A stretch of 64,000 nucleotides of DNA, taken from positions 1,830,001 through 1,894,000 of the forward strand of contig NZ_CP069128.1 of NCBI RefSeq assembly GCF_029637485.1, read 5' to 3'. Position numbers and translations under genes: made by a program. Origin of the DNA: Sphingomonas sp. LHG3406-1 (GTDB lineage Bacteria > Pseudomonadota > Alphaproteobacteria > Sphingomonadales > Sphingomonadaceae). Shown piece after piece: positions 63,619 through 64,000 of the stretch (positions are counted from its first letter, which is position 1; every line of letters starts with the position of its first letter). The notes below the pieces were generated by a model. It made no database searches. It was given only the letters and a program-made list of their open reading frames with translations, and was not told the DNA's origin.

Positions 63619-64000
63619 CTAGCGCGGCGGGTAGCGCAGCCGGCCGAGGAAGCGGGTCAGGCTCGGCCGCTCGCGTCCCGTCAGGCCCGCCTTCCACTTC
63701 TCGAATCGCATGACTTCCTCGATACGGCGGCCAAGAAAGGCATCTGTCTCGGCGGCTCCTTCGCTGTCGTCCTGCAGCCAGGCGAGCAGCGTCGATCCAT
63801 AGACGGCGGAGAGGATCGCGCGCTTGGTGTAGTGATTATAGTCGGTCGCCGAGTCGCCGGCCATGCGCCACATGACGTCCGCGCTGCGCCACGATAGGCG
63901 CGCGGCGGTGGCAGCATTCTGCGGCATGGCGAGGATGGCAAGCGCACGGCGGATCGCTTCCTTCGCCGGCTCCTGTATCCGCAGTCGTTCCCACACCAGC
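63619..64000 (-). CDS. COQ9 family protein (partial, N-terminus beyond window)
   Basis: The frame is open to the window edge, so the N-terminal part is missing; the visible 127 residues are the C-terminal domain. VWERLRIQEPAKEAIRRALA, SWRSADVMWRMAGDSATDYN, HYTKRAILSAVYGSTLLAWL and EEVMRFEKWKAG match COQ9, a lipid-binding accessory protein of ubiquinone biosynthesis. It ends LRYPPR. It is upstream of feoA on the same strand, with 57 bp between. Confidence 0.9.
   Translation of the reverse strand, partial: LVWERLRIQEPAKEAIRRALAILAMPQNAATAARLSWRSADVMWRMAGDSATDYNHYTKRAILSAVYGSTLLAWLQDDSEGAAETDAFLGRRIEEVMRFEKWKAGLTGRERPSLTRFLGRLRYPPR

Overview
High-GC DNA (roughly two-thirds G+C) from an alphaproteobacterium, most likely a member of the Sphingomonadales (Sphingomonas/Sphingomicrobium type). 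The evidence is the gene content: three TonB-dependent receptors, COQ9, a ubiquinol-cytochrome c chaperone beside bamE and a DUF177 gene, DUF3572 beside a divK-like regulator, DUF4167 behind hisS-prfA-prmC, and the rnd-lptC-lptA-lptB-rpoN string. The window is almost entirely ordinary, densely packed chromosome. I found no tRNA, rRNA, CRISPR array, prophage, integrase or transposase.

Layout. 1-2.4 kb: two tandem DUF4139 exported proteins (the first cut by the window edge). 2.6-6.7 kb: hisS-prfA-prmC-DUF4167 translation operon. 6.8-9.3 kb: M61 peptidase coupled to inorganic pyrophosphatase. 9.3-13.5 kb: TonB receptor and a divergent amidase. 13.5-18 kb: SMR and EamA exporters, a small ORF, a retropepsin-like protease, ispG, an S1/P1 nuclease. 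18-20.4 kb: alpha/beta hydrolase, small membrane protein, ribbon-helix-helix protein and SPFH protein. 20.5-24 kb: isoaspartyl peptidase, GNAT, ATP-dependent DNA ligase. 24-28.8 kb: rpmG, divK-like regulator, DUF3572, HAD, SDR, RidA, GDPD, FemAB/GNAT-like. 29-34 kb: Gly-rich double cold-shock protein, rnd, lptC, lptA, lptB, rpoN. 34-46 kb: EEP phosphatase, gyrB, DUF2141 lipoprotein, DEAD helicase, recF, IspZ fusion, TonB receptor, a dioxygenase pseudogene, dnaN. 46-51 kb: MASE1 hybrid kinase, fasciclin lipoprotein, a repeat-containing exported protein. 51.5-56.2 kb: MFS, TonB receptor and divergent TetR. 56-64 kb: lipoprotein, kynureninase-like enzyme, kynA, bamE, UQCC chaperone, DUF177, ssb, feoB, feoA, partial COQ9.

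Functional groups. lptC-lptA-lptB supplies three parts of the LPS export machine and overlaps by start/stop codons with rnd. dnaN, recF and gyrB lie in their usual order and on one strand but are separated by unrelated genes. The 51.5-56.2 kb block (MFS, receptor, TetR) looks like a nutrient-uptake locus with its own regulator. kynA and the kynureninase-like gene form a coupled tryptophan-catabolic pair. feoA-feoB is a ferrous iron importer with a possible iron-responsive operator.

The most unusual signal is in recF: a palindromic repeat (40837-40904), related to two intergenic copies at 26434-26509 and 34141-34229, lies inside the gene in frame and adds about 25 residues to RecF beside the ATPase core. 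This resembles the Rickettsia palindromic elements that insert into coding genes. Other points worth a second look are the IspZ fusion protein, the three-repeat YNVP/YYRY exported protein, the Gly-rich double cold-shock protein, and the SPFH/ribbon-helix-helix operon.
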